A stretch of DNA of 64,000 bases, taken from assembly GCF_023614235.1 (NCBI RefSeq), contig NZ_CP094264.1, positions 5,267,981-5,331,980 of the forward strand. The letters are read 5' to 3'. The position numbers and the translations under genes are program-made. Below the pieces are notes generated by a model. That model ran no database searches. It worked only from the letters and a program-made list of their open reading frames with translations, and had not been told where the DNA came from. This stretch comes from Streptomyces sp. MRC013 (lineage in GTDB: Bacteria; Actinomycetota; Actinomycetes; Streptomycetales; Streptomycetaceae). Positions 15,839 to 25,979 of this stretch are shown piece after piece (position 1 is the first letter of the stretch; each line of letters begins with the position of its first letter).

Positions 15839-16411
15839 TCAGCCGGCCCCGCCGAGGACGGGCACCAGCGGTCGGCGGTCGGTGAACAACCCGTTGACCC
15901 GGTGCGCGGTGGCCTCGTCGAGGAAGTACAGGTTCACGACCTGGCCGCCGTCCCCCGTCCAGAAACGCCACCCGTCCCGTTCCAGATCCTCCATCAGGTA
16001 AGCGACCACGAGCATGTCCGCCCAGTCGTCGTGCACCTCGGCGCTCCAGCGCCGCGTCCGGCCGTCGACGGTGTACTCGATCCACGCCTCCCCCGACCCG
16101 AGGTCGACGTGGTCGCGCAGATCGGTGAAGGCGTCCGGACGGCCGGCGATCCGGCACAGCTGGCGGGCGATCCCGGCGTACGCGCCGGGACCGTGGACGC
16201 ACTCGGTGTCGAAGTTCCACGCGCGGTCGCAGAACCACCGCCCCCAGGGCTCCCGCTCCACCTCGGCCCCCAGGAGGGACATCAGGACTTCGTACGGCCT
16301 GCGCTCGAACAGGTCGCGGGGCAGGGAGTGCAGCAGGTCGTCGACGGTCCTGCCGGCGGCGAGCGGTAGGCCGAGCTCCGCAAGCCGGGATATCTGCGTT
16401 TCGAGTTCCAC
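15839..16411 (-). CDS. Hypothetical conserved protein
   Basis: The gene encodes 190 residues from GTG 16411. The sequence is complex and well balanced (AELGLPLAAGRTVDDLL, RPYEVLMSLLGAEVEREPWG, DAFTDLRDHVDLGSGEAWI, VVNLYFLDEATAHRV), with no signal peptide or membrane segment, so it is probably a soluble cytoplasmic protein. No catalytic motif is recognised. The start lacks a clear ribosome binding site, and the upstream in-frame sequence is low-complexity. Confidence 0.65.
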   Translation of the reverse strand: MELETQISRLAELGLPLAAGRTVDDLLHSLPRDLFERRPYEVLMSLLGAEVEREPWGRWFCDRAWNFDTECVHGPGAYAGIARQLCRIAGRPDAFTDLRDHVDLGSGEAWIEYTVDGRTRRWSAEVHDDWADMLVVAYLMEDLERDGWRFWTGDGGQVVNLYFLDEATAHRVNGLFTDRRPLVPVLGGAG

Positions 16412-16696
16412 AGCGGCCGATCGTAGTGTCCGCCACCGACGGCGGGGCATCCCGCGCAGATCCTCCGCGGGCGGACTCCGGTGAACCGCGGGACGGGCGA
16501 AGGGGCGGGGCGAAACCGCCGGCCGCGCGGTCCTCCACACGGCGGTGGGACCCGGGGGCCGTACTCCCGCCGCCCGCCCGGGGAGGTCCTCGACCCGGTG
16601 CCCGGACGGCCCGTACGGGAGCACCCGTCGGCGCCCGGGGACCGCCGCCGGCCCGCCGTGCGGCGGTCCGGCGGGAGGCCCGGGGGCGGGCGCGGC

Positions 16697-16781
16697 ACCC
16701 GCGCCCCCGGCCCACCCGCGCCCCCGGCCCACCCGCGCCCCCGGCCCACCCGCGCCCCCGGCCCACCCGCGCCCTCGGCCC
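16697..16781. repeat. Five tandem 17-bp repeats
   Basis: The unit acccgcgcccccggccc begins at 16697, 16714, 16731, 16748 and 16765; the first four copies are identical and the fifth has one change. It lies between the hypothetical gene and the 3' end of the polysaccharide lyase gene. The length (17, not a multiple of 3) and location argue for a noncoding minisatellite. Confidence 0.9.
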
Positions 16782-16811
16782 GCCGGACGGAGCCGGCGGG
16801 CCGGGCGGGGC

Positions 16812-18163
16812 CTACCGGGAGGAGGGTCCGACCTCGTCCGTCGTCAGCGGGGCCCGCGTGACGGTGGGCTCCGCCTCGAACTGCTCGGCCCCGGCGTTCC
16901 CGGCCCCCGGCCGGGTGCGCCCGTTGATGTCGGTCTTCGTCTGGGGGAAGGAGTCCGGTACGCGCACGACGGCCGGGACCTTCAGGGACTCCCGGGTGAG
17001 GCGCAGCACCCCCGCCGCGTCCGCCTTCAGCCGGGGGTCGGCCTCCACGCCGCCGGAGCCGGGGAGGTCGCCGCGCGACTTGCCGACCACGTTGCCCCGC
17101 CAGGTGAAGTCCTTGGCCGCGGGCACCTGTACGGCCTTGCCGTCGGAAACCAGGATGTTCCCGGTCACCACCACCGCCGACGGCGGCACGTCCCCGCTCT
17201 TCACCCGCAGCGCCGCCTGCCGCCGGTGGCGACCACGGTGTTGTGGACCACGAGCGTCCTCCGGGCCGGCAGGTGCTCCTTCCCGTGGTCCCCGGGCCCG
17301 ATGATCAGCTGGCCCTCGCCCTGGAGGTGGTTGTTGAACACCTCGTGGTCGTCGCCGTAGACCCGGATGCCCGCCGTCCCGAGCAGGAAGTTGCCGCTGA
17401 CCGTGCTGTCGTTGCCGGAGCGGAGCACGATCGACCCGCGCGTGCCGCCGGTGACCGTGTTGTTCCGCACGACGTTGCCGGAGCACTTGACGGAGACCAC
17501 CTCGTCGTCGCCGTTGGCCGCCAGGAAGAGGTTGCCCTCGATCACCGCGTTGGCGACCGCCGGTCCCTTCACCCCGTAGCCCAGGCGGATGGCCTCACCG
17601 CCGTTGCTCCCGCCGAACCGGTGGTCGTGGAAGAGGTTGCGGTCCACCCGCACCCGGCGCGCCACGGTGTCCCCGGGGCCGTCGATCTGGAGGAAGACGC
17701 CCTGGGAGGACTTGTGCCGGAAGGCGTTGCGGTCCACGCGGGTGTCGTCGGCGGTCACGATCAGCCAGGTGTTCTTGCCGGCCGGCTCGTCGAGCTCGAA
17801 GAGGTTCCGGGTGATCCTGATGTGCCGGGCGGTGTGCGCCACCGTCAGCGGGGTGCGCTGCCGGAACTGGAACCCCTGGATCACCAGGTGCTCGGCGCGG
17901 CCGAAGGCGAAGCTCGCGGCCCCGTCGAAGACGGCTCCGCCACGGCGGGCCGAGGCGATGGTGATGGGTGCTTCGTCCGTACCGGCGGCCTGGAGCACCA
18001 CCGGCTTGTCCCAGTCGTAGTTGCCCGGAGCCAGTTCCACGCGGTCACCGGGCGCGGCCTTGCCGAGCGCCTTCAGCAGCGCCTCGGCACTGTCCACCGG
18101 GATGGTCCGGCCGGTGGCAGCGGCCGAGGTGGCGCCGTCGTCAGCGGACGAGGTCGTGGTCAT
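16812..18163 (-). pseudogene. Polysaccharide lyase family 6-like protein, single frameshift
   Basis: A right-handed beta-helix protein: repeated IRITRNLFE, VRVDRNLFHDH, AVIEGNLF, NVVRNNTVTGG and SGNFLLGTAGIRVYGDDHEV turns are typical of PL6 (alginate lyase/chondroitinase B). The start at 18163 has AGGGGA 6 bases upstream. The frame ends prematurely at 17201 (ATGGRRRCG), but the protein continues in the next frame (QAALRVKSGDVPPSAVVVTGNILVSDG) to 16812; one missing base near 17220 explains it. The whole would be about 450 residues, normal for the family. No signal peptide is visible, odd for a polysaccharide lyase. A sequencing error is possible. Confidence 0.75.
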
Positions 18164-18357
18164 CGAAGTTCCCCTGCGATCTGTCGTGTCCGCCCGGTGT
18201 GCGGGCGGGTCGGCGCGGCGCGGGCACCGCGCCGCTTCTGCGGTCTTGCGTCTTCACTGTCTCTGTCGGTGGTCCGCCGACGCGCCGGGCACCGTTCGTT
18301 CGCAAGGGGAGTGTAAGCGTCGCACAGGTGTGCGGGCGCTTCCGGGTCGCCGGGCAA

Positions 18358-18426
18358 CCGCGGTGGAAGGGGGGCCAGTTGGTCTGGACCGGAGCACCGA
18401 GGGGGCGGCGCCCCCTTCCACCGCGG
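18358..18426. repeat. Perfect 16-bp inverted repeat
   Basis: CCGCGGTGGAAGGGGG (18358-18373) and its exact complement (18411-18426) flank a 37-base loop that itself contains GGGGGCGGCGCCCCC. It lies about 195 bases upstream of the polysaccharide lyase start. It could be a terminator, a structured leader or a protein-binding palindrome. The rest of 18164-18810 shows no gene. Confidence 0.6.
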
Positions 18427-18810
18427 TGGTGACGGGGAGCGGCCCCGTACGGGGGGCGAGCGCGGGACGGGTACCGGCGGTGGACCCCGCCCCGAACCCG
18501 AACGCCGGATCCCGGACCCCGGAGGTTCGAGCGGGCGGGTGCGGCGCGCGTGCGGCGGACGGCCGCCCACGGTGGGGCGGGGGACCGCGAGCAGCCGGCG
18601 ACGCCGGACCCGAGCGCCGGCCGCGCGTCGCCCGAGAGCCCGGACGAGCCCCCACCCCCTCCTCCGGCGGGTCGTGTTCGACGCCGGGCCCGTGTCCGTG
18701 CCGCCGCCACCCGATCGCCGGCATCCCACGGGGCGCCCCGGCCGCCGACCGGCGTTCCCCCGCCATCGGCCGCGGCGTGACCACGGGGATCTGCGGGGTA
18801 CACGGGGACC

Positions 18811-18903
18811 ATGTTCTTCTTCAGCAATCGGATCGGGTGCCTGGGCTCCCTGCTCATCAGCGTGGTGGCGACCGCCATCCTGTTCATGATCTTCTCTCGT
18901 TGA
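18811..18903 (+). CDS. 30-residue membrane peptide
   Basis: A short frame (MFFFSNRIGCLGSL at the start) of 30 codons with a single hydrophobic helix and a terminal Ser-Arg; a GGGGA box lies 3-4 bases upstream of the ATG. It belongs to a type of tiny membrane protein with an MFFFSNR-GCLGSL N-terminus that I recall from other Streptomyces genomes. Function unknown. It stands in an otherwise empty GC-rich stretch. Confidence 0.6.
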   Translation: MFFFSNRIGCLGSLLISVVATAILFMIFSR

Positions 18904-19530
18904 TCCGGTCGCCGGCTCCCACGGGCGCGGTGCCGGGGAACCGGCCCGGCCCCCCGGGGAGAGCGCGGCCGGGAGCGGTGGTCACCCGCCCGCGCGCCCG
19001 GCCGGGGGCCCCGTTCCCCCGCTGCTCGCCCCCTCGCCCCGGCCACCCTCGACGGCGATCGCCTCGACGCGTTCGCGGAAACGGGACGGTGGCGGAAGGC
19101 TCCCCCGCCGCCCGCGGAACGCCCGGCCGGCGACGCGGCGCGTCGCCCACCGGCCGGCCCGTGTACGGCGCGGACGGCCGCCGGTCCTCGGCGGCACCGA
19201 CGCCGGGGGCGTACCCGACCACCTTCCGCCGCCCGCCGTGAGCCCGTCCGGCCGTGCCGCCCCGGGCCCCCGCGCCGGCGTACGACGCCGTCGGCCCGGC
19301 CGGTGAGGGCGCTTCCGGACTTCCGGGGGCGCCCGGACCGGGTGGAGGACGCGCCGCCGCGCCACCGGCCGCCCCGGAGCCCGCGGCGCGTCGGCGCACT
19401 CCGGCCGGTCGCACCGTCCCCCGTGGCGGCGCGCTGCTCGCGCCCGGAGGCGGAAGGCCGGGCGACCGGCGGAGGCGGGGCGGCCGAGGGCGGTCGCGGC
19501 GCTCCTCCCACCCGCTCCGCCGCGGCTCGC
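18904..19530. other. No gene seen
   Basis: GC-rich spacer between the 30-residue peptide gene and the sirtuin gene. Only low-complexity open frames are present on both strands. Confidence 0.6.
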
Positions 19531-20430
19531 TCAGGCGTTCGCCCGTCCGTCGACGGGGATGCCCAGCCGGTCGGCCACGGCGGTCAGAGCCGCTCCCAGG
19601 GGGAGCGCGACGCGGGTGAGGGCGTGCCGGTCGCCTCGTGTCGGGTCCCGGTTGACGATCAGTACCGGCTTCCCCTCCTGGGCCGCCTGGCGGACGAACC
19701 GGAGCCCGGACATCACCGTCAGCGAAGAGCCCAGCACCAGCAGCGAGGCCGCCTCGCGGACCAGTTCCCGGCAGTGCTCGACCCGTCGCGGTGGAACGGC
19801 CTCGCCGAAGAACACCACGTCCGGTTTGAGGACGCCGCCGCAGAGCACGCAGGGCACCACGCGGAAGTCCCCGACCTGCCCGTCGGTGAGGTCGGCGTCA
19901 CCGTCCGGATTGAGCCCGGCGGCCACCGGCTCGAAGCCCGCATTGGCCTCCTCCAGCCTGCGGGCGAGTTCGCGGCGCGGACTGAGGGCGCCGCAGGAGA
20001 GGCAGACGACCCGGCCCAGGCTTCCGTGGAGTTCCACGACCCCCTCGCTGCCGGCGGCCTGGTGCAGGCCGTCGACGTTCTGGGTGATCACACCCGAGAG
20101 CAGCCCGTGCCGCCCGAACGCGGCCACGGCCCGGTGCCCGGCGTTGGGCCGGGCACGGCCGAAGGTGCGCCAGCCGAGGTGGCTGCGCGCCCAGTACCGG
20201 CGCCGGGCACGGGCACTGGCGACGAAGTCCTGGTAGGTCATCGGAGTGTGCCGGCTCAGGCTCCCGCCCTCGCCCCGGTAGTCGGGGATGCCCGACTCCG
20301 TGGAGATGCCCGCCCCGCTGAGCACCAGCACACCGCCGGTGCCCAGCGCGTCGGCGACCGGACCCGGATCCGTGGTGCCCGGCGGCAGGCCCTCGGCGGG
20401 GGTCCAGCTCAGAGTGGGGCGCATACGCAT
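19531..20430 (-). CDS. Sir2-family NAD-dependent protein deacylase
   Basis: A 299-residue sirtuin. The NAD-binding GAGISTESGIPDYRG (about residue 40), the catalytic TQNVDGLH (about 120, with the His nine residues on in VELHGS), and two CxxC zinc pairs (CLSCG and CVLCG) around KPDVVFFGE are all present, followed by LGSSLTV. It would remove acetyl or other acyl groups from lysines using NAD, in the cytoplasm. It is monocistronic here. The start is the first of two Met codons (MRMRP) with a weak GGCGG box. Confidence 0.92.
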   Translation of the reverse strand: MRMRPTLSWTPAEGLPPGTTDPGPVADALGTGGVLVLSGAGISTESGIPDYRGEGGSLSRHTPMTYQDFVASARARRRYWARSHLGWRTFGRARPNAGHRAVAAFGRHGLLSGVITQNVDGLHQAAGSEGVVELHGSLGRVVCLSCGALSPRRELARRLEEANAGFEPVAAGLNPDGDADLTDGQVGDFRVVPCVLCGGVLKPDVVFFGEAVPPRRVEHCRELVREAASLLVLGSSLTVMSGLRFVRQAAQEGKPVLIVNRDPTRGDRHALTRVALPLGAALTAVADRLGIPVDGRANA

Positions 20431-21253
20431 GCCGCCAGGGTACGGAACGGGCTCCACCACCCGCCCCCGCGGACGGCACCGTCGGCCCGGCGCGCCGCCG
20501 ACGACGGCGTGGGCGTGGGCGATCCGAAGTCCGCCCGGAAGGGCCTCGGGGACGCCGCCGGGCGGGCCGAGGAGAGGAACCCGTCCACCGGCGCGGACGG
20601 GACGCTGTCCCCGGACGCCGTCGGCAACGTCTGCGGGGTCGAGCCGACCGGTGGGGAGAAGACCATCGAGGAGGCGGACCGGGAGATCGCGCGAATCCTC
20701 GGGTGGGACGCCAGGGCCGACCCCGACCTCGCCTACGGCCCGGCGGCGGACATCGGTCCGGGCCAGCGGTCCCGCAACGCCCCGGGGCCCACCGGCACCG
20801 ACTCGCGAAGAGGGCCGGCGGGGACGCGTACGACGCGCTGGAGCCCGCCCTTCAGGGCAGGAACCCTCGACCGGGGCTCGGTTCGGACGTGTCCGTACTC
20901 GCCGGGCCGGGACCGGCCCCCGGCGAGGGCCCCCGGCGCCGCGACTGCCACTACGGCGACGGGGCGACCGAGCTGACCGGGTCCGGCAGGAGCATGGAGC
21001 GGTCGCGGCCGGACACGTGGGAGCAGTGGCGGTACACAGGACTGCTGCGAGGGGGCGGAACGAGGCGCCGGCGACCATGCCGGTCGGGTCCTCGCCGGGC
21101 TGGGGGAAGACCGGCACGGTGATCCGCGCGGCCTTCGCGGAGCCGTCCTCGTCGAGTCGGAGTGCGCGACCGGTGTCCCGCGCGGCCTCCACCTGCGGGC
21201 CGCGGGCGCCGCAGGACCGGCCGGTGACGCACGGGAAGCCGCTCCGTGAAGCG
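20431..21253. other. Intergenic with coding-like fragments
   Basis: No intact gene. A plus-strand stretch at about 20590-20760 reads TIEEADREIARILGWDARAD and a minus-strand stretch at about 21060-21200 reads ARITVPVFPQPGEDPTGMV; both look more protein-like than the background but are short, in different frames, and lack starts. They may be decayed genes or chance. Confidence 0.3.
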
Positions 21254-21580
21254 TCAGCCCTGCGGCGGCACGGCGGCGAACGCCTCGCCCGGCCGGCTCG
21301 CCGGAGTGAAGCGGGCGGCACCGGGCCCGGCCGGCACCAGGGCCTCGCGGACGGCCTTGGCGACGTTCTGGACGGTGGTCACGCCGTAGCCCATGGTGCC
21401 GTTGTCCTGCGTCGACACGGTGATCGTGTAATCGTGGCCGGCTCCCTTGGAGGTGCCCAGGCTGTGCACGCGCCGGCCGTGCGCGGAACGCTGCACCCAG
21501 CCGTTCTCGACCCGCACGGAGACGGAGGACGGGGCACCGGCCGGGGTGCCCCGGCGCTGCGAGGGGACGCCCCCGCCCAT
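21254..21580 (-). CDS. Hypothetical small protein
   Basis: The gene encodes 108 residues from ATG 21580. The central part (SVSVRVENGWVQRSAHGRR, HDYTITVSTQDNGTMGYGV, TTVQNVAKAVREALV) is well balanced and beta-rich, unlike the random frames around it. The N-terminal extension upstream of 21580 is low-complexity and was left out. No family recognised. It is divergent from the operon starting at 21772. Confidence 0.5.
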   Translation of the reverse strand: MGGGVPSQRRGTPAGAPSSVSVRVENGWVQRSAHGRRVHSLGTSKGAGHDYTITVSTQDNGTMGYGVTTVQNVAKAVREALVPAGPGAARFTPASRPGEAFAAVPPQG

Positions 21581-21771
21581 CAGCTTCTGACGCGGTCGGG
21601 CGGGTGCCGACCGCGCCGTGCCCGCCCCCGCGCCGCCGGGCCGGGCGGAGCGCCCGCGGGGCCTCGGGGCGTGCCGGGGGACGGGCGGTACACCGACCGG
21701 GGGACGCCGGTGTCCGCCGGATGCCGGATTGCCCCGTGTGAGCGGAGAGGTGGCGGGGCACCCCATCCTTC

Positions 21772-22836
21772 ATGCGTATCGTGGTGACCGGAGCGACCGG
21801 GAACATCGGTTCCGCCGTCGTGCAGCGCCTGCGGGCCGAGGGCGGGCACGACCTCGTGGGCCTGGCCCGGCGGCTGCCCGAGGGCCCCGACGGCCGTGGA
21901 GTCGACTGGCGCTCCGTGGACCTCAGCACCGAGGCGTGCCACGGCGCGCTCGTCGAGGCGTTCACCGGTGCGGACGCGGTCGTCCACCTGGCGTGGGGCT
22001 TCCAGCCGTCCCACGACCTCGCCTACCTCGCCGAGCTGGGCGTCGGCGGCACCCGCCGGGTACTTCGAGCCGTCACCGAGACCGGCGTCCCCCATCTGGT
22101 CCACATGTCCTCGGTCGGCGCCTACTCACCGAAGAAGGACGACCGTCCGGTCGACGAGTCCTGGCCCACCGGCGGCGTGCGCAGTTCGCGGTACAGCCGG
22201 CACAAGTCGGCCGCCGAACGCCTTCTCGACCGGCACGAGACCTCCGGCGCCGGCACGCTGGTCACCCGCCTGCGGCCGGGGATCGTCGGGCAGCGCGCCG
22301 CCGGCAGCGCCCTCCTCCGGTACGGCGTGCCCGCCCTGGTGCCCGCCAGGGCGCTCGACCTGCTCCCGGTCCTGCCGATGGACCGGAGGCTGACCATCCC
22401 GATGGTCCACACCGACGACGTCGCCGAGGCGATCGCCGCGGTGCTCCGCCGGCGTGCGGGCGGGCCGTTCAACCTCGCCGCCGACACGCCCGTCACCGCG
22501 GCGGTCCTCGCGGACGCGCTCGGCGCCAGGCTGGTGCACGTGCCCTCCGCGGTGATCCGCGCCGCGATGTCGGCCGCCTGGCACGCGCACCTGCAGCAGG
22601 TCGACACCGGGTGGCTCGACATGGGCTTCGCGCTCCCGACGCTGGACACGACCCGTGCGCGCACGGAACTCGGCTGGGCCCCGTCCAAGGACGGCCCACA
22701 GGTGCTCGCCGAGGTCGTCGAGGGCATGAGGCAGGGCGCGTCCGGCCGGACACCCGTGCTGCGGCCACGCACCGTCCCCGGCGCGCTCGGCGACGCGATC
22801 CGTCGCGGTCCGGTCGCCGTGCGACGGCGCCCGTGA
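21772..22836 (+). CDS. NAD-dependent epimerase/dehydratase (extended SDR)
   Basis: The gene encodes 354 residues. The Rossmann motif TGATGNIGSAVV starts at residue 7, HLAWGFQP and HMSSVGAYSP follow, and the catalytic YSRHK (YxxxK, about residue 142) is intact. It would reduce or epimerise a sugar, sterol-like or lipid carbonyl. First gene of the six-gene operon; its stop overlaps the next start (GTGA), so translation is coupled. In this context I infer reduction of a prenylated or alkylated intermediate. A GalE-type or hydroxysteroid-dehydrogenase-type role cannot be separated by sequence. Confidence 0.85.
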   Translation: MRIVVTGATGNIGSAVVQRLRAEGGHDLVGLARRLPEGPDGRGVDWRSVDLSTEACHGALVEAFTGADAVVHLAWGFQPSHDLAYLAELGVGGTRRVLRAVTETGVPHLVHMSSVGAYSPKKDDRPVDESWPTGGVRSSRYSRHKSAAERLLDRHETSGAGTLVTRLRPGIVGQRAAGSALLRYGVPALVPARALDLLPVLPMDRRLTIPMVHTDDVAEAIAAVLRRRAGGPFNLAADTPVTAAVLADALGARLVHVPSAVIRAAMSAAWHAHLQQVDTGWLDMGFALPTLDTTRARTELGWAPSKDGPQVLAEVVEGMRQGASGRTPVLRPRTVPGALGDAIRRGPVAVRRRP

Positions 22837-23713
22837 CCGCCGGCACGGCCCCGGCGCACCCCGGACCGCCGTCCCCCGGGGCACCGCGGTCCGGGGCGCG
22901 GTGCCCCGGACGGTCGCGTCTGCTCGCGTTGCTCGCCGCCGCCCACGGCGGGCCGGCCCTGGCCGTCGGCGCCGTCACGGGCCTGCTCGCGCTCCGCGGC
23001 GACCTGAGCCGTCCCGACGCCGTCGTCGTCACCGCGGCGGTCCTCACCGGCCAGCTCACGATCGGCTGGGGCAACGACCTGTACGACCTGCCACGCGACC
23101 GCGCCGTCGGCCGCACCGACAAGCCGCTGGTCACCGGGGTCCTCCCGGTCGGCTGGGCGGTGTGCGCCCTGGTCGTGACCGGACTCGCCTGCCTCGTGCT
23201 GTCCGCGCTCGTCGGCTGGCGCGGCGCGCTGGTCAACGTCGTCCTCGGTGCCGGCGCGGGCCACGCCTACAACCTGTGGCTCAAGGCGACCCGGTGGTCG
23301 TGGGTGCCGTACGCCAGCGCCTTCGGGACGTTGCCTTCCGTCGTCACCCTCGCCGGTCCTGCCCCGGCCTGGGCGCCGCTGTGGACGGCCGGGGCGGGGG
23401 CCGCGCTCGGCGTCGGGGCGCACCTGCTCAACACGCTGCCCGACCTCGCCGACGACGAACGCACCGGCGTACGCGGCCTGCCGCACCGGGTCGGCGAGCA
23501 CCCCTCGCGCGTCCTGGCCGCCGTACTGCTGTCCGCCGCCTCGCTGCTGGCCGTATTCGGCCCCGCCGGGCCCCTCCGGCATGGGCGTGGGCGGTTCTCG
23601 CACCGGTGGCGTTCCTCGTGGCGCTCACGGCGGCCGCCGGTGGCCGTTCCCCCTTCCGGGCGGCGGTGGCCGTCGCCCTGATCGACGTCGTACTGCTCGT
23701 GACGGTCGGCTGA
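22833..23713 (+). pseudogene. UbiA-family prenyltransferase with a 3' frameshift
   Basis: Integral membrane prenyltransferase of about 293 residues. The first Asp motif is NDLYDLPRDRAVGRTDKPL and the second is DLADDERTGVRGLP; several hydrophobic helices lie between. It would attach an isoprenoid chain to an aromatic or lipid acceptor. GTG 22833 overlaps the SDR stop. The frame is lost near 23570: one frame ends at 23681 in Arg-rich nonsense, while another continues as WAWAVLAPVAFLVALTAAAG and stops at 23713, overlapping the next ATG as TGATG. One missing base in the GGGCCCCTCC run restores it, so a sequencing error is as likely as a real mutation. Confidence 0.8.
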
Positions 23714-24894
23714 TGGGGCCGGCGTCCGCCCACTGGGACCTCGTCGTGGTCGGCGCCGGGCCGGCCGGTGCCGCCACCGCCCTGGGCGCGTTGCGCGCCG
23801 ACCCCGGTCTGCGCGTCGCCCTTCTGGACCGGGCGGACTTCCCGCGGGACAAGGCCTGCGGCGACGGAGTGGCCCCGCACGTCGCGGACCTCCTCGCCGA
23901 GGTCGGTGTCACCGGCCTCCTCGACGACCGGGTCCCGGTCGGCCGTCTCCGCCTCGGCCGCGACGGCCTGGTCGCCGAGCGGCGGACGGCCCGGCCGTCG
24001 TGGGTGGTGCCGCGCCGGGTCCTCGACGCCCGGCTGGTCGACGCGGCGGTCGCCGCCGGTGCCCGGCTCATCCGGCACCGGGTCCGCGACCTGCGGTGGC
24101 GCACCGGCGCGGTGGTCCTGGACGGGGAGTTCTCCGCCGCGGTCGTGGCCGGGGCCGACGGCGCCCACTCGGTCGTCCGGCGCGCGCTCGGCCTGCCCCG
24201 CGGCCCGACGGCCCTGGCGCTGCGCGGCTACGCCCCGGTCGCACCCGGGCGGCGCGGCGCGCTGGTCATCGAGTTCGGCACCCGCCACCAGCCGTCGTAC
24301 GCCTGGTCCTTCGACCGGGGTGACGGCCTCGCGAACGTGGGGTACGGCGAAGTCCTCCGCGCGGACCGCCCGGCACCGACCCGTGCCCGGCTGTTCGAGC
24401 GCCTCGAGGCGCTCCTGTCCGGCGCCACCGACGGCGGGCGGGACTGGGTGGGGCACCACCTGCCGCTGGCGACGGCGCGCCTGCCCCTTCCGGCCGGCCG
24501 CGTACTGCTGGCGGGGGACGCCGCCCGCCTGGTGAACCCGCTGACCGGGGAAGGCATCCACTACGCCGTGGCCACCGGCATCGCGGCCGGCCGCGCCGCC
24601 GCCGCGGCCCTGCGCGACGGGCGGCCCGAGCGGGCGGGACGGCGGTACGCCCGCGCCGCCCGCCGGCTCCTGCTGCCCCACCTGCGCCACACCGCCCTGG
24701 CCGCCCGGCTCGCCCGCGACGGGCGCGTCGTCGAGGCCGGACTGCGGGCCGCGGCCGCCGACCAGCGCGTCTTCGACGACCTCGTCGAACTCGGTCTCGC
24801 CCGCGGCCGGTTCACCCCCGGCGTCGTGCTGGGCCTGGGCCGGGCGCTCCTCCCTCCCGTCCGTCCGACCGGCCGACCTCAGGAGCCAGCATGA
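23713..24894 (+). CDS. FAD-dependent oxidoreductase, geranylgeranyl reductase-like
   Basis: The gene encodes 393 residues. The FAD-binding [19 protein letters not shown] is at residue 9, DKACGDGV follows, and the second FAD motif is [19 protein letters not shown] (about 255-273), the arrangement of geranylgeranyl reductases and related class A flavoproteins. It may reduce prenyl double bonds or hydroxylate an aromatic ring. Its position between UbiA and the type III PKS favours a prenyl-lipid substrate. The ATG overlaps the UbiA stop, and its own stop overlaps the PKS start (ATGA). Confidence 0.85.
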   Translation: MGPASAHWDLVVVGAGPAGAATALGALRADPGLRVALLDRADFPRDKACGDGVAPHVADLLAEVGVTGLLDDRVPVGRLRLGRDGLVAERRTARPSWVVPRRVLDARLVDAAVAAGARLIRHRVRDLRWRTGAVVLDGEFSAAVVAGADGAHSVVRRALGLPRGPTALALRGYAPVAPGRRGALVIEFGTRHQPSYAWSFDRGDGLANVGYGEVLRADRPAPTRARLFERLEALLSGATDGGRDWVGHHLPLATARLPLPAGRVLLAGDAARLVNPLTGEGIHYAVATGIAAGRAAAAALRDGRPERAGRRYARAARRLLLPHLRHTALAARLARDGRVVEAGLRAAAADQRVFDDLVELGLARGRFTPGVVLGLGRALLPPVRPTGRPQEPA

Positions 24895-25979
24895 CCATAC
24901 GCGTCCTCAGCGTCCGCGGTGCCCTGCCCGAGCACCGCCACCGGCAGGAGGAGATCACCGAGTCCTTCACCACCACCCTGGTCGAGGGCGCGGTCGACCG
25001 CGCCCTCGTCGAGCGGCTGCACCGCAACGCCCGCGTCGAGACCCGGTACACCGTGCTCCCGCTGGAGGAATACGCCCGGCTCGGGGACTTCGGCCGGTCC
25101 AACGACGTCTTCATCCGGGCCGGCGTCGAACTGGGGGCGCGCGTGGTCGTCGACGCGCTCAAGGACGCCGGCCTCACGCCGGCCGACGTCGACTACATCG
25201 TGTCGTGCACGGTGACCGGTCTGGCCGTTCCCTCCCTCGAAGCCCGCGTCGCGGCGGAGATCGGGCTGCGCCCCGACGTGGTGCGCCTGCCCCTGGTCGG
25301 CCTCGGTTGCGTCGCCGGCGCGGCCGGCGTCGCCCGCCTGCGCGACCTGCTGCGCGGCCGCCCGGACGGGGTCGCGGTGCTGATGTCGGTCGAGCTGTGC
25401 TCGCTCACGCTCCAGCGTCAGGACACCTCGGCCGCCAACCTCGTGGCGAGCGGCCTGTTCGGGGACGGCGCGGCGGCGGTGGTCGCCGTCGGCTCCGAGC
25501 ACCCGCTCGCGCGGTCCGACGACCCCGCGCGACCCGAGGTGCTCGCCTCGCGCAGCCGCCTCTACCCCGACTCGGAACGCACGATGGGCTGGGACGTCGG
25601 CTCCGGTGGGTTCACGATCGTGCTCGACTCCTCGGTCCCCGACGTGGTGCGCCGGTACGTCGGCGACGACGTCCGCGGCTTCCTCGCCGACCACGGGCTG
25701 GCCTCGAAGGACCTCGGCTGGTACGTCGCGCACCCCGGCGGCCCCAGGGTCCTGGAGGCCCTGCAGGAAGCGCTCGGGGTCGAGCGGGACGCCCTGGCGG
25801 TGACCTGGGACTCGCTGCGCCGGATCGGCAACCTGTCCTCCGCCTCGGTACTGCACGTCCTGGCCGACACGCTCGCCACCCGCCCGCCCCGGCCGGGTTC
25901 CCACGGGCTGATGCTCGCCATGGGCCCGGGCTTCTGCTCCGAACTGGTGCTCCTGCGCGCCCCGGGGGCCGAAGGGTGA
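24891..25979 (+). CDS. Type III polyketide synthase, SrsA-like
   Basis: A 362-residue chalcone-synthase-like enzyme. The catalytic triad can be read as Cys in [16 protein letters not shown] (about 142), His in [14 protein letters not shown] (about 283) and Asn in [12 protein letters not shown] (about 316). It would extend an acyl-CoA starter with malonyl-CoA or methylmalonyl-CoA and cyclise the chain to a resorcinol or pyrone. The gene order PKS, ICMT-like methyltransferase, flavoprotein hydroxylase matches srsA-srsB-srsC of S. griseus, which makes methylated phenolic lipids. Tetrahydroxynaphthalene or germicidin-type synthases are alternatives that sequence alone cannot exclude. Confidence 0.9.
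   Translation: MTIRVLSVRGALPEHRHRQEEITESFTTTLVEGAVDRALVERLHRNARVETRYTVLPLEEYARLGDFGRSNDVFIRAGVELGARVVVDALKDAGLTPADVDYIVSCTVTGLAVPSLEARVAAEIGLRPDVVRLPLVGLGCVAGAAGVARLRDLLRGRPDGVAVLMSVELCSLTLQRQDTSAANLVASGLFGDGAAAVVAVGSEHPLARSDDPARPEVLASRSRLYPDSERTMGWDVGSGGFTIVLDSSVPDVVRRYVGDDVRGFLADHGLASKDLGWYVAHPGGPRVLEALQEALGVERDALAVTWDSLRRIGNLSSASVLHVLADTLATRPPRPGSHGLMLAMGPGFCSELVLLRAPGAEG

Noticed and set aside
16697..16781. CRISPR-like array
   Set aside because: The 17-bp units are directly adjacent with no spacers and no cas genes are near.
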